Assembly (NCBI GenBank): GCA_028719205.1
Contig: JAQUKH010000043.1
Location: forward strand, 1 to 17,011
Source of the DNA: a bacterium
GTDB lineage: Bacteria; JACRDZ01; JAQUKH01
Reading direction: 5' to 3'
Length of the DNA stretch: 17,011 nucleotides
The notes beneath the pieces are model-generated. The model was not told the origin of the DNA. It ran no database searches and was given only the letters and a program-made list of their open reading frames with translations. A program made the translations under genes and the position numbers. Below, one piece after another: positions 1 to 8,230 of the stretch; position 1 is the first letter of the stretch; the number at the start of each line of letters is the position of its first letter.

Positions 1-1
1 C

Positions 2-724
2 TATGCCGGCAATAACCCGCCTGTACTGCAAAATATAAATTTTACGATAAATCCCGGGGAGACCATCGCTCTGATGGGTAAGATCGGTACAGGGAAAACA
101 AGCCTTGTCAATCTGATTCCCCATCTTTACGATGTTGAAGACGGAATGATCTTTATAGACGATGAAGATATAAATGACATCTCCCCGGCAACAATCCGTG
201 AACAAACAGGTTTCGTTCCGCAGGAGACATTTTTGTTTTCCGATACGATCAAAAACAATATTATCTACGGCAAAGATAACTTTTCTGACGACGGCCTGGT
301 CGATAAAATAATAAAAACCGCGGGAATGGATAAAGAGATAGATCAATTTCAGGATAAATTCGAGACACTATTGGGTGAACGTGGCATTAACCTTTCCGGC
401 GGTCAAAAACAGCGATTAGCCATTGCAAGGGCAATAATCACAAACCCTAATATCTTGATCTTTGATGATTGTTTTTCAAGCATGGATATTTCCACGGAAA
501 GGCTGATCATGGAAAACTTAAGGGATGTTCTGAAAAATAGAACAACTATCATTATCAGCCACCGGACCTCAACGATCCGCATGGCTGACCGCATCATTGT
601 TTTAGATCAAGGTCAAATTGCCGAACATGGAACACACGAAGAACTACTGGATAAAAAAGGGCTTTACGCTGAACTATATCATTTAGAAAAACTAAAAGAA
701 GAACTGGAAAACGGCGGCCAATGA
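2..724 (+). CDS. ABC exporter subunit with degenerate catalytic site, C-terminal nucleotide-binding domain (partial at window start)
   Basis: The frame is open from base 2, before the first ATG at 74, so this is the C-terminal end of a longer protein whose membrane domain lies off-window. It reads as the ATP-binding domain of an ABC exporter. In order it shows a Walker A (GKIGTGKTS), a Q-loop (FVPQETFLFSDTI), a perfect signature LSGGQKQR, a Walker B ending ILIFDDCFSSMD, and an H-loop (IISHRTSTI). The residue after the Walker B aspartate is Asp, not the catalytic Glu. In heterodimeric exporters such as TM287/288 and BmrCD this marks the subunit carrying the degenerate ATP site. The stop overlaps the next start as ATGA, so the two subunits are probably translationally coupled. 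The substrate cannot be read from the sequence; drugs, lipids or peptides are all possible. Confidence 0.95.
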   Translation, partial: YAGNNPPVLQNINFTINPGETIALMGKIGTGKTSLVNLIPHLYDVEDGMIFIDDEDINDISPATIREQTGFVPQETFLFSDTIKNNIIYGKDNFSDDGLVDKIIKTAGMDKEIDQFQDKFETLLGERGINLSGGQKQRLAIARAIITNPNILIFDDCFSSMDISTERLIMENLRDVLKNRTTIIISHRTSTIRMADRIIVLDQGQIAEHGTHEELLDKKGLYAELYHLEKLKEELENGGQ

Positions 725-2499
725 ACCATAGTAATTTTATCTACGAAAATAAAACAAAAAATTATGACCAGAAGACGATCAGACGGCTGGTTAAATATCT
801 TTTCCCCCAAAAATATTATATTTTTCTCGCGCTCCTGATCCTGACGGCAAACTCTTTATTACTGCTTGTTAATCCCTATCTTTTTAAGATAGCGATTGAT
901 TCATATATTATCCCGGGGAAACTGACAGGACTTAATAAGATCGCGCTGGTGTATCTTTTAGTCCTTTTGCTTTCTTTCATCATCCGTTATTTCCAGGTTT
1001 ACCTGAATGAGTTTATAGGCCAAAGGACTATCCACCAACTGCGCATGGAAATATTCCGGCATCTTTTAAAACTGCCTCTTTCCTTTTACGAACAAAAGCC
1101 GGTTGGGAGATTAATGACAAGCCTGACAACAGACATGGAAGTCCTTAATGAACTTTTTACTTCAGGCCTTCTCATGACCATAAACGATATTTTAATGCTT
1201 TTGGGGATAATTATTGCAATGCTTTTTTTAAGCCCGAAACTTGCCCTTGTAACTTTCAGCGTACTGCCTTTTTTGATCATCGCTACCTATTTTTTCCGTA
1301 AAAAATCAACCATAAGCTTCCGTAAGATCAGAAGCAAGATATCAGCGATCAACGCTTATCTTCAGGAAAATATAAGCGGGATCAAGATCATAAAACTTTT
1401 TAACCGGGAAGAACATAATTTCCGGAAATTCAGCAAGCTGAATACCGAGCACCGCGACGCTTATCTCGATACGATCTTTTATTATTCTGTTTTTTATCCC
1501 ATCGTGGAATTTATAAGCGCCCTTGGCGTTGCCCTTATTATCTTGTATGGCGGAACCCAGACACTGAAGAACGCTATTCCTTTGGGAATCCTTATCGCCT
1601 TCCTTCAATATTTGGACAGGTTCTTCAGGCCGATCGAGGACCTGAGTGAAAAATATAATATTTTTCTTTCCGCGGTCGTTTCTGGCGAACGGATCTTCAG
1701 CCTCCTTGATACGCCTGACACGCTCCCCGATCCGAAAGATCCGGTGGAACTTAAAAACTTTAATACAGCTATAACCTTCAAAAATGTTTATTTCTCTTAT
1801 AAAGATAATCCAGAAGAGCAGGATTATATATTGAAAAATATAAATCTTACAATAAAGAAGGGTGAGAAATTAGCCATTGTCGGCGCGACAGGCGCGGGAA
1901 AAACATCTTTGATAAATATTATTACCCGTTCCTATGAGATCCAAAAAGGGGAGATCCTTATCGACGGGGTACCGGTTAACCTTGTTAATAAAAAAGATCT
2001 GCAGAGCCTTTTCGCGCTTATCCAGCAGGACTTTTTTCTCTTTACCGGAAGCTTTAAGGATAATATTTCCCTGAATGATAAAGCAATTAATATTGATAAA
2101 ATAAAAGAGTCCGCGCGCCTTTCCAAAGCAGATACCTTTATTGAAAAATATGAAAAACAATATGACCAGAATGTTTTTGAACGGGGGGCGATCCTTTCTA
2201 CCGGGCAAAAACAGCTTTTATCTTTTGCCCGCGCGATCGCGTTCGGCCGGCCGATCCTGTTAATGGATGAAGCTACATCAAACGTTGACCTGGGAACCGA
2301 AAAACTGATCCAGGAAGGATTAAAAAATCTGTTTAAAAATAAAACAGCCATTATAATAGCCCACCGCCTCTCAACCATACGCGACGCCGACCGCATTATA
2401 GTCCTTCACAAAGGCGAGATCCGTGAGGAAGGAACTCATGATGAGTTATTGAAAAAACAGGGAATATATCACAAGTTATACCAGATGCAGTTCAGGTAA
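721..2499 (+). CDS. ABC exporter subunit, full-length TMD-NBD half-transporter (heterodimer partner)
   Basis: This 592-aa half-transporter has a hydrophobic N-terminal region with about six membrane helices (roughly residues 30-320), including the FYEQKPVGRLMTSLTTD coupling region. A C-terminal nucleotide-binding domain follows: Walker A GATGAGKTS near 387-395, Q-loop LIQQDFFLFTGSF, signature LSTGQKQ near 492, Walker B ILLMDEATSNVD with the catalytic Glu, and an H-loop IIIAHRLSTI near 547. The signature has Thr in place of the first Gly, while the preceding subunit has a perfect signature but lacks the catalytic Glu. The pair therefore builds one canonical and one degenerate ATP site, the established layout of asymmetric heterodimeric exporters. 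The start overlaps the upstream stop (ATGA) and there is no strong ribosome binding site, which fits coupling. It acts in the cytoplasmic membrane; substrate unknown. Confidence 0.95.
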   Translation: MNHSNFIYENKTKNYDQKTIRRLVKYLFPQKYYIFLALLILTANSLLLLVNPYLFKIAIDSYIIPGKLTGLNKIALVYLLVLLLSFIIRYFQVYLNEFIGQRTIHQLRMEIFRHLLKLPLSFYEQKPVGRLMTSLTTDMEVLNELFTSGLLMTINDILMLLGIIIAMLFLSPKLALVTFSVLPFLIIATYFFRKKSTISFRKIRSKISAINAYLQENISGIKIIKLFNREEHNFRKFSKLNTEHRDAYLDTIFYYSVFYPIVEFISALGVALIILYGGTQTLKNAIPLGILIAFLQYLDRFFRPIEDLSEKYNIFLSAVVSGERIFSLLDTPDTLPDPKDPVELKNFNTAITFKNVYFSYKDNPEEQDYILKNINLTIKKGEKLAIVGATGAGKTSLINIITRSYEIQKGEILIDGVPVNLVNKKDLQSLFALIQQDFFLFTGSFKDNISLNDKAINIDKIKESARLSKADTFIEKYEKQYDQNVFERGAILSTGQKQLLSFARAIAFGRPILLMDEATSNVDLGTEKLIQEGLKNLFKNKTAIIIAHRLSTIRDADRIIVLHKGEIREEGTHDELLKKQGIYHKLYQMQFR

Positions 2500-2568
2500 A
2501 ATACTTTGTTTAGAGTGTCCATCTTTCTTTTACTCGACAGAACAATAGAAAAGTTATAGAATATCCTG

Positions 2569-3810
2569 ATGACAGATAGATCTATTGAAGCTTCTATAGT
2601 CAAACCATTTTACATTATTAAAAAACAGGGCGTATATTTATTTCTTGCCTGGACCCTAATCGCTTTTTCCTCTTTAGCTATAAATCTCTACATTAACCAT
2701 AAAACAACGATTAACGCGGCCGCTGACACAGCAAGAACACATTATGAAATTAATATTACATACAGATTACTGATCGCTGACTTAGGGGGTGTATATGGAC
2801 TTACCGATAATGTAGCTCCGAATCCCCACCTTTTAGTCCCAAACAGGGATATAATTACAATAAACGGCGAACATCTGACGCTTATTAATCCGGCATATTT
2901 TACAAGAATGGTTTTTGATAAGATCAAGGCATCATCCCCTCTTCCGTTATTAAACAGAATTACAAGCCTAAAACCCCTTAATCCAAATAATAAGCCTGAT
3001 GAGTGGGAAAAGGAAGGATTGCTTGCTTTTGAAAAAGGCCAAAAAGAAGTAGCCGAGATCACAAAGATTTATGACGAACCATATTTCAGGCTGATGAAGC
3101 CCTTTATTACTGAACAAAGCTGTTTGAAATGCCATGAAAAACAGGGGTATAAAATAGGAGATATCCGCGGGGGAATAAGCATAGCTGTCCCGTTAAAACC
3201 ATTTTATGAAAATGAGTCAAAAGAAAGAACTATTATTATAATTACCCACTTGTTATTATGGTTTTTAGTAAGCGGAAGCATTTTTGCATTTACCAATATA
3301 TCGGCAAAAAACGCGGAAACTTATGAACAGACAAAAGATATGTCCCTGCATGACCACCTTACCGGGCTCGCGAACAGGCGCCTTATGGAAATTGAACTTG
3401 AAATCTTTTTCGCGAAAGCAAAAAGATATAATAATAAATTGTCAGCAATTATGTTAGATATAGATCATTTTAAAAAGTTTAACGATACCTACGGACACGA
3501 GGCGGGAGACAAAGCACTTTCCATAATTGCTGAAATAATTGAAATGGAAGTCAGGGAAACAGATCTCGCGATAAGGTATGGCGGTGAGGAATTCTTAATT
3601 CTTTTACCGCAAACCGGATTGACAGAAACAATTGAAGCAGCTGAAAGAATAAAGAAAGCGGTTAATTTACAAACAAAATATACGGTAAGCTTAGGCGTTT
3701 CAACTTATAATAAAGATATGCAGCAAAAAGAAGATATAATAAAAAAGGCTGATGACGCGTTATATTTGGCTAAAAACAAAGGCAGAAACCGTATCGAAGT
3801 AATTACATAA
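2569..3810 (+). CDS. Membrane diguanylate cyclase with periplasmic heme-c sensor domain (Tll0287/DUF3365-like + GGDEF)
   Basis: This 413-aa protein makes c-di-GMP from two GTP. One membrane helix (about 21-42) is followed by a periplasmic domain of about 175 residues, a second helix (about 220-243) and a cytoplasmic GGDEF domain. The periplasmic part ends with CLKCH (C185, C188, H189), a c-type heme attachment motif, in a context (EQSCLKCHEKQGYKIGDIRGGISIAVPL) typical of Tll0287-like/DUF3365 sensors. The cyclase A-site is GGEEF (338-342). The inhibitory I-site RETD (329-332) sits exactly five residues upstream, so product feedback inhibition is expected. DHLTGLANRR and DIDHFKKFNDTYGH are the usual GGDEF landmarks. 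An in-frame TAG just upstream (2557) supports this ATG, although its ribosome binding site is weak. A redox, oxygen or NO input is plausible but inferred. Confidence 0.92.
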   Translation: MTDRSIEASIVKPFYIIKKQGVYLFLAWTLIAFSSLAINLYINHKTTINAAADTARTHYEINITYRLLIADLGGVYGLTDNVAPNPHLLVPNRDIITINGEHLTLINPAYFTRMVFDKIKASSPLPLLNRITSLKPLNPNNKPDEWEKEGLLAFEKGQKEVAEITKIYDEPYFRLMKPFITEQSCLKCHEKQGYKIGDIRGGISIAVPLKPFYENESKERTIIIITHLLLWFLVSGSIFAFTNISAKNAETYEQTKDMSLHDHLTGLANRRLMEIELEIFFAKAKRYNNKLSAIMLDIDHFKKFNDTYGHEAGDKALSIIAEIIEMEVRETDLAIRYGGEEFLILLPQTGLTETIEAAERIKKAVNLQTKYTVSLGVSTYNKDMQQKEDIIKKADDALYLAKNKGRNRIEVIT

Positions 3811-3899
3811 CCCTTTATAACTTAATAATTTTCCCTCCACCATTTAAACTTATTGTTTAATATACCGAAAAGAAACATAGCAATTAAAATTAAATAAAA

Positions 3900-5207
3900 A
3901 TGGATTTAATTTATTTTTACTTTCAAAATAATTTAGACGCTGTGTTCCTTATTTACGGCCTGGCTTTTTTAGTAATGGGTATTGTAATCCTGGTCCAGCC
4001 AAGGGAAAAAAGCGAGTTTGAGATCGCGAATATATTATGGCTTCTGGCATTATTCGGCATAACACACGGCGCGAATGAATTAATGGATATGTGGGCTATA
4101 ATTAAAGGGAGGAACCATACGTCGGATATAATCCGCTGGTTCATGCTGGCGATTTCTTTTGTTTTCTTATTTGAATTCGGAAGGCGATTGTTTCAGCTGG
4201 CAGCGTCAAACACAAATTTATTTTATAAAAAAATTTCAACACTGCTGGGCTGGTGGGTAACACCTTTAGTAATTTGTTTTATTCTGATTGCTGGTTTTGT
4301 GTCTCCTGACTTCTGGGCAACAGGCACCATTTGGACAAGATACCTTCTCGGTTTTCCCGGCGGAATATTGATCGGTTCAGGATTATTTTTGTATTATGAA
4401 CACAAAAAAGAAATTTTAGATCCGCTGGGAGTAAAAAAATATTTTAGAATAATTAGTGTGTCTTTTTTCATTTATGGCATTCTTGGAGGATTTATTGTAC
4501 CTAAAGGGATCTTTTTCCCTTCTAATTATATAAACACCGATTCATTCATAAACCTGGCTCACATACCTGTCCAGGTATTCCGGGCTATATGCGCTATAAC
4601 TGTCGCGTGGGGTGTAAGCGGCATGCTTAAAATTTTCAACTGGGAAATAAGGACTAAACTTGAGGAAGCGCAAACATTGTTAAAACAACAGTTAAAAGAA
4701 ATTGAAAAAAGTTATATGGAAGTTGTTAAAAACTCCTCCGATATGATCTATTTTATAGATACTGATAATCATATTATCCACTCAAATAAACAGGGGCATG
4801 AATTGCCTGGCTATTTAAAAACCGAACTTATAGGTAAATCTTTCAAAGAACTGTGCACTTCTGAATTATGGAAAGATATTGAAGATTGCCTGGAAAAACT
4901 TAAACGGGAAGGAACTTTTTTAATCGACAAGGGAAATATAATAAAGAAAGATAGTGATAAACTTGACATCTCGATCCATTTGGTCGCTGTGTATGATATC
5001 CTGAAAAATTATACAGGGGCAAGAGTAATAATCAGGGATATAACAAAGAAGGTTAAACTCAAAGAAGAACATATGAAAAAAGTAAAAGAACTGGAAGACT
5101 TTTATGAAATGGCTATTGGCAGGGAGCTTAAAATGTTAGAACTAAAAGAGGAAGTGAATAAACTTAACAGAGAATTAAAAAATATTAAAAATGAAAAACA
5201 AATTTAG
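3900..5207 (+). CDS. Multi-TM PAS sensor protein without a recognisable output domain
   Basis: This 435-aa protein starts with about seven hydrophobic segments (residues 10-245; for example YGLAFLVMGIVILVQ and WWVTPLVICFILIAGFV). A short coiled coil follows, then a PAS domain (about 275-385: SSDMIYFIDTDNHIIHSN through GARVIIRDITKKV) and a long charged coiled-coil tail (ELEDFYEMAIGRELKMLELKEEV). Tails of this kind normally lead into a histidine kinase or GGDEF domain, but here the protein stops. Its last 17 nt overlap the next gene, an HD-GYP phosphodiesterase, so the output may be supplied in trans by that partner through coiled-coil contact (inference). The 90-nt leader is AT-rich with no clear Shine-Dalgarno sequence. 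No frameshifted kinase remnant is visible downstream, since the next gene starts at once. Ligand unknown. Confidence 0.8.
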   Translation: MDLIYFYFQNNLDAVFLIYGLAFLVMGIVILVQPREKSEFEIANILWLLALFGITHGANELMDMWAIIKGRNHTSDIIRWFMLAISFVFLFEFGRRLFQLAASNTNLFYKKISTLLGWWVTPLVICFILIAGFVSPDFWATGTIWTRYLLGFPGGILIGSGLFLYYEHKKEILDPLGVKKYFRIISVSFFIYGILGGFIVPKGIFFPSNYINTDSFINLAHIPVQVFRAICAITVAWGVSGMLKIFNWEIRTKLEEAQTLLKQQLKEIEKSYMEVVKNSSDMIYFIDTDNHIIHSNKQGHELPGYLKTELIGKSFKELCTSELWKDIEDCLEKLKREGTFLIDKGNIIKKDSDKLDISIHLVAVYDILKNYTGARVIIRDITKKVKLKEEHMKKVKELEDFYEMAIGRELKMLELKEEVNKLNRELKNIKNEKQI

Positions 5208-6435
5208 TTTTTTTATCGGCGTTTTCGGCTGGCTGTTGTTCATAGCATATTTAGCTTATGACTATAATGAGCATAAACAGAATTTATTCCAACACCTGCT
5301 TTCAACAAATTCTTTTTCCGAATATTTTTTGCATTTCCTGATTTTAATAACACCTCTTGGATCAACCTTAACAGCTTATATGATAAATGACAGGAAAAAA
5401 CTGCTTGATAAGACACAACGATCTGAAAAACACCTGGAACACGCGGCCAATGAATGGAAAACAACATTTGACTCTATGCCTTACGGTGTTATGCTCATTG
5501 ATAATGAATATAAAATTGTCAGAACAAATAAATATATTTCAGATCTCTATAAAATACCGATAAAAGAATTAATTTCCCAAAAATGTTATCAGGCCCTTCA
5601 TAAAAAAGGCAGTCCTGTTGAAGATTGCCCTTTAGAAAAATCAATTAAGACCCAGAAGGCGGAAACATACGAATATTTTAATTCGGTTTTTAATAAATAT
5701 TTAAAGATAACTGTTACACCTGTATTTGGCGAAGGGCGGGACCCAATTGCCTTTGTCCACCTGATAATCGATAATACAGAAGTTAAACAACAGGAAAATA
5801 AACTCATTGACAGCAGGAATGCTTTTTTCAATATGCTTAAAGATACCGACAACGCCCATAATGAGTTGAAAGAGTTACATCAGGACCTTATTATTGCTTT
5901 CGCGAATGCCATTGACGCGAAAAGCCACTGGACAGAGGGGCATTCTATAGGTGTTGCCAGATATGCCGTTACCATCGCCAAAGAAATGGGAATAAATGAA
6001 ACCGAGATAGACGTCCTTAATACTGCCGCGCTTTTGCATGATATCGGAAAAATAGGCACGTTTGATGGAATACTTGATAAAAAAGGCACGCTGACCGAAG
6101 AAGAATACGGCCAGATAATGAAACATCCCGTTCAAGGTGAAAAAATATTAAAACCAATAAAGGGATTAAATAATGTGGTATCCATAATAAGGTCGCATCA
6201 TGAAAAGGTTGATGGAAAAGGTTATCCGGATAACCTGACAGGTGAAAAAATCCCCCTGCTTTCAAAAATACTATGTGTCGCTGATTCCTTTGATTCAATG
6301 GTATCTGAAAGGCCCTATCGCCCTTCAGTCAGCAAAAAAGACGCTATATCAGAAATAAAAAGATGTTCCGGAACACAATTTGACCCTAAGGTTGTTGAAA
6401 CACTTTTGAATCTGGTAGAAAAAGAAAAGATATAA
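5191..6435 (+). CDS. Membrane-anchored PAS/HD-GYP c-di-GMP phosphodiesterase
   Basis: This 414-aa protein has two N-terminal membrane helices (about 5-24 and 47-65), a PAS domain (about 88-200) and a C-terminal HD-GYP domain (about 230-414). Metal-site residues are visible: H251 (GHSIGVARYA), HD 283-284 in LLHDIGKIG, and the HHEKVDGKGYP block (336-346) that defines active HD-GYP enzymes, which hydrolyse c-di-GMP to pGpG or GMP. The PAS contains the CYQALHKKGSPVEDCP segment seen in a subclass of PAS domains with paired cysteines. The start lies inside the preceding sensor gene (17-nt overlap) and lacks a Shine-Dalgarno sequence, so translational coupling is likely. With the upstream diguanylate cyclase it forms a make-and-break c-di-GMP locus. 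It converges on the next gene with 26 nt between them. Confidence 0.92.
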   Translation: MKNKFSFFIGVFGWLLFIAYLAYDYNEHKQNLFQHLLSTNSFSEYFLHFLILITPLGSTLTAYMINDRKKLLDKTQRSEKHLEHAANEWKTTFDSMPYGVMLIDNEYKIVRTNKYISDLYKIPIKELISQKCYQALHKKGSPVEDCPLEKSIKTQKAETYEYFNSVFNKYLKITVTPVFGEGRDPIAFVHLIIDNTEVKQQENKLIDSRNAFFNMLKDTDNAHNELKELHQDLIIAFANAIDAKSHWTEGHSIGVARYAVTIAKEMGINETEIDVLNTAALLHDIGKIGTFDGILDKKGTLTEEEYGQIMKHPVQGEKILKPIKGLNNVVSIIRSHHEKVDGKGYPDNLTGEKIPLLSKILCVADSFDSMVSERPYRPSVSKKDAISEIKRCSGTQFDPKVVETLLNLVEKEKI

Positions 6436-6461
6436 ACTTAAGGGGATAATAATTTTGAAGA

Positions 6462-7553
6462 TCAAAGAGGCAGTAATTTTTTCTTCTTTTGATAAACAGG
6501 CCAGGAATAATGTCCCGAGGCGTTCCACGCGAGCCATCCCATTGCCCCCGTATCGTTCACCGCTTTTATCTGTAAAAGGACATATTGCCCGTTAAATATA
6601 TTATCTACACGGTACGGAAAATCCTGGATCCACGGCCTGACTTTCGCCTTTGTTAACATTGCCTTAACCAATGTTTTTTCTGTAAAATATTTCATTGCTT
6701 CATAGGGATGCAGCCTTGGACAATTTAGATTTGAAAATTCATCTGCGATATGAGAAGGATAATTCATCGGGCATATAAAATCTAAAAATTCAGACATATG
6801 ATCCACCCGCTGGCCAAGCATCTCTATATCTTCCTGTTTATTCATACTCGCTATTCCAAACACATCAGCTGAAATTTTTACAGAATTATTATATGATTTT
6901 ATATCCTTATAAACATATTCCAAAAATCCCTCGATTGCCTCATATGGCTTGCAGGAATTATCAGCTCTTTTATAAAGACCCTTATCTCCCGGATTCGGGA
7001 AGCGGATATAATCAAAATTTATTTCATCAAAGCCAAAGCTGATCAATTCCTTTATTATGGAAAGGTTATATTTCCAAACCATCGGGTGGTAGGGTTTTGT
7101 CCAATTACCTTCTTTAGACAACGCCCATTCCGGCTGTCCTTTTGCTAAAATAGTGTCCTGAAAAATCACAACGCGGGCGATAGTATAAATCCCGCGCTCG
7201 TGAAATTCCTGTACTAATTGTTTTACATTTTTAATTGCCGGCCTGCACGCGCCTATCTTTTGCGCCAGTTTTACATTACTGGCGTAAGGCAGCATGCCAT
7301 CCTCTGTCTTCATCGCGATCACAATAGTATTCAAATTCGATTGTTTATAATGATCTAAAATCTCTTTTGTTTTTTCAGCGGAAGAAAAGCACCACGGGGT
7401 AAAGTGTAAACCTCTGAGATTATTTTTGGGGATTATGTTTTCTTCATTATCCTGAGAAACATATCTTAACGGGGAACGGGCAAAAACCGAAAATATGAAC
7501 ATCTGGGACACAACGAAGACCAGTAAGGCTTGATATATAGTTCTTAACTTCAT
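6462..7553 (-). CDS. Secreted putative glycoside hydrolase, COG1306/DUF4015 type
   Basis: This 363-aa protein begins with a signal peptide (about 1-26: basic MKLR, hydrophobic ALLVFVVSQMFIFSVF, then ARS). The body resembles the TIM-barrel-like putative glycoside hydrolases of COG1306/DUF4015: RGLHFTPW near 47-54, an N-terminal strand NTIVIAMK, GFDEINFDYIRFPNPG (174-189, with D181 a candidate active-site acid), ISADVFG, and a C-terminal block MGWLAWNASGHY. The polysaccharide substrate is not known for the family. The start at 7553 is supported by an AAGGA ribosome binding site about 5-9 nt upstream. It is transcribed divergently from the Nudix gene across a 113-bp gap and is probably monocistronic. 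Family call fairly sure; enzymatic activity is inferred. Confidence 0.85.
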   Translation of the reverse strand: MKLRTIYQALLVFVVSQMFIFSVFARSPLRYVSQDNEENIIPKNNLRGLHFTPWCFSSAEKTKEILDHYKQSNLNTIVIAMKTEDGMLPYASNVKLAQKIGACRPAIKNVKQLVQEFHERGIYTIARVVIFQDTILAKGQPEWALSKEGNWTKPYHPMVWKYNLSIIKELISFGFDEINFDYIRFPNPGDKGLYKRADNSCKPYEAIEGFLEYVYKDIKSYNNSVKISADVFGIASMNKQEDIEMLGQRVDHMSEFLDFICPMNYPSHIADEFSNLNCPRLHPYEAMKYFTEKTLVKAMLTKAKVRPWIQDFPYRVDNIFNGQYVLLQIKAVNDTGAMGWLAWNASGHYSWPVYQKKKKLLPL

Positions 7554-7639
7554 GATTTCCTTCTCCCAACTGTTATATATGCCTGTTTAACCAATTCGTC
7601 ATAATTATAAAAATACTTTATTTTTTTGTTCTGATGGAA

Positions 7640-7645
7640 TATAAT
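7640..7645 (+). promoter_or_regulatory. Candidate sigma70 -10 box for the Nudix gene
   Basis: A perfect TATAAT lies 21 nt before the Nudix start codon, in the divergent intergenic region, followed by an AAAAAGG-type ribosome binding site. No convincing -35 hexamer is seen at 16-18 bp; the equivalent position is an A/T tract. Confidence 0.4.
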
Positions 7646-7666
7646 GAAAATTAAAAAGGCGAAACT

Positions 7667-8209
7667 ATGGCATGGATAATTTTTAACGGGAATAAAATAT
7701 TAAAAAGCGGCAAGTTCAAGCTAAAACGCGATGAAAAAATCATCGGGCAGGATATTATTCTGGAACGCTCAAAAATCCCGAAGATCTTCAAAAACCATCT
7801 TAAATACTATGCCCTTCCATTTCAAACGCCGTCTGTAGCGGTGGATATTCTTATTAAAGGAAAGGATAATTCTTTCATAATGATCAAAAGGAAGAATCCG
7901 CCTTACAAAAACTACTGGGCCCTGCCGGGAGGATTTGTTGATGTCTTTGAAACCGTGGAAGAGGCTGCGGTTCGTGAGGCAAAGGAAGAAACCTGCCTGG
8001 ATGTAAAGCTTGAAAAGATCATAGGTGTATATTCGGGGCCAAAAAGAGACCCGCGCCGCCATGTCGTTGCAATTCTTTTCCTGGCAAAAGCAGTTGGCGG
8101 TATTTTAAAAGGCGCGGATGACGCGAGTGAGGCCATTGCGTTCACAAAACCGCCAAAAAGAATCGCGTTCGACCACAGAAAAATGTTAAAAGACGCTGGA
8201 ATATTTTAA
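7667..8209 (+). CDS. Nudix hydrolase
   Basis: This 180-aa protein carries a Nudix box at residues 89-111: G89-x5-E95-x7-R103-E104-x-x-E107-E108-x-C110-L111. All metal-coordinating acidic residues are intact; the usual Gly near the end of the box is Cys (EETCLDV). Upstream, FIMIKRKNPPYKNYWALPGGF is typical of Nudix enzymes acting on NDP-ribose-like or oxidised-nucleotide substrates. The N-terminal 55 residues (IIFNGNKILKSG... and a conserved-looking YYALPFQTPSVAVD) precede the core and do not identify the substrate. It is probably a soluble cytoplasmic housecleaning pyrophosphohydrolase. An AAAAAGG element 6-10 nt upstream supports the start. The gene converges with the PEP-CTERM gene. Confidence 0.9.
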   Translation: MAWIIFNGNKILKSGKFKLKRDEKIIGQDIILERSKIPKIFKNHLKYYALPFQTPSVAVDILIKGKDNSFIMIKRKNPPYKNYWALPGGFVDVFETVEEAAVREAKEETCLDVKLEKIIGVYSGPKRDPRRHVVAILFLAKAVGGILKGADDASEAIAFTKPPKRIAFDHRKMLKDAGIF

Positions 8210-8230
8210 GTATTTTTTAGGGATATTACT

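Noticed and set aside
3844-3860. TTAAAC-ttatt-GTTTAA inverted repeat resembling an integron core pair or a terminator
   Set aside because: It is only six base pairs, all A/T-rich, has no following T-tract, and lies far from the array between two chromosomal genes.
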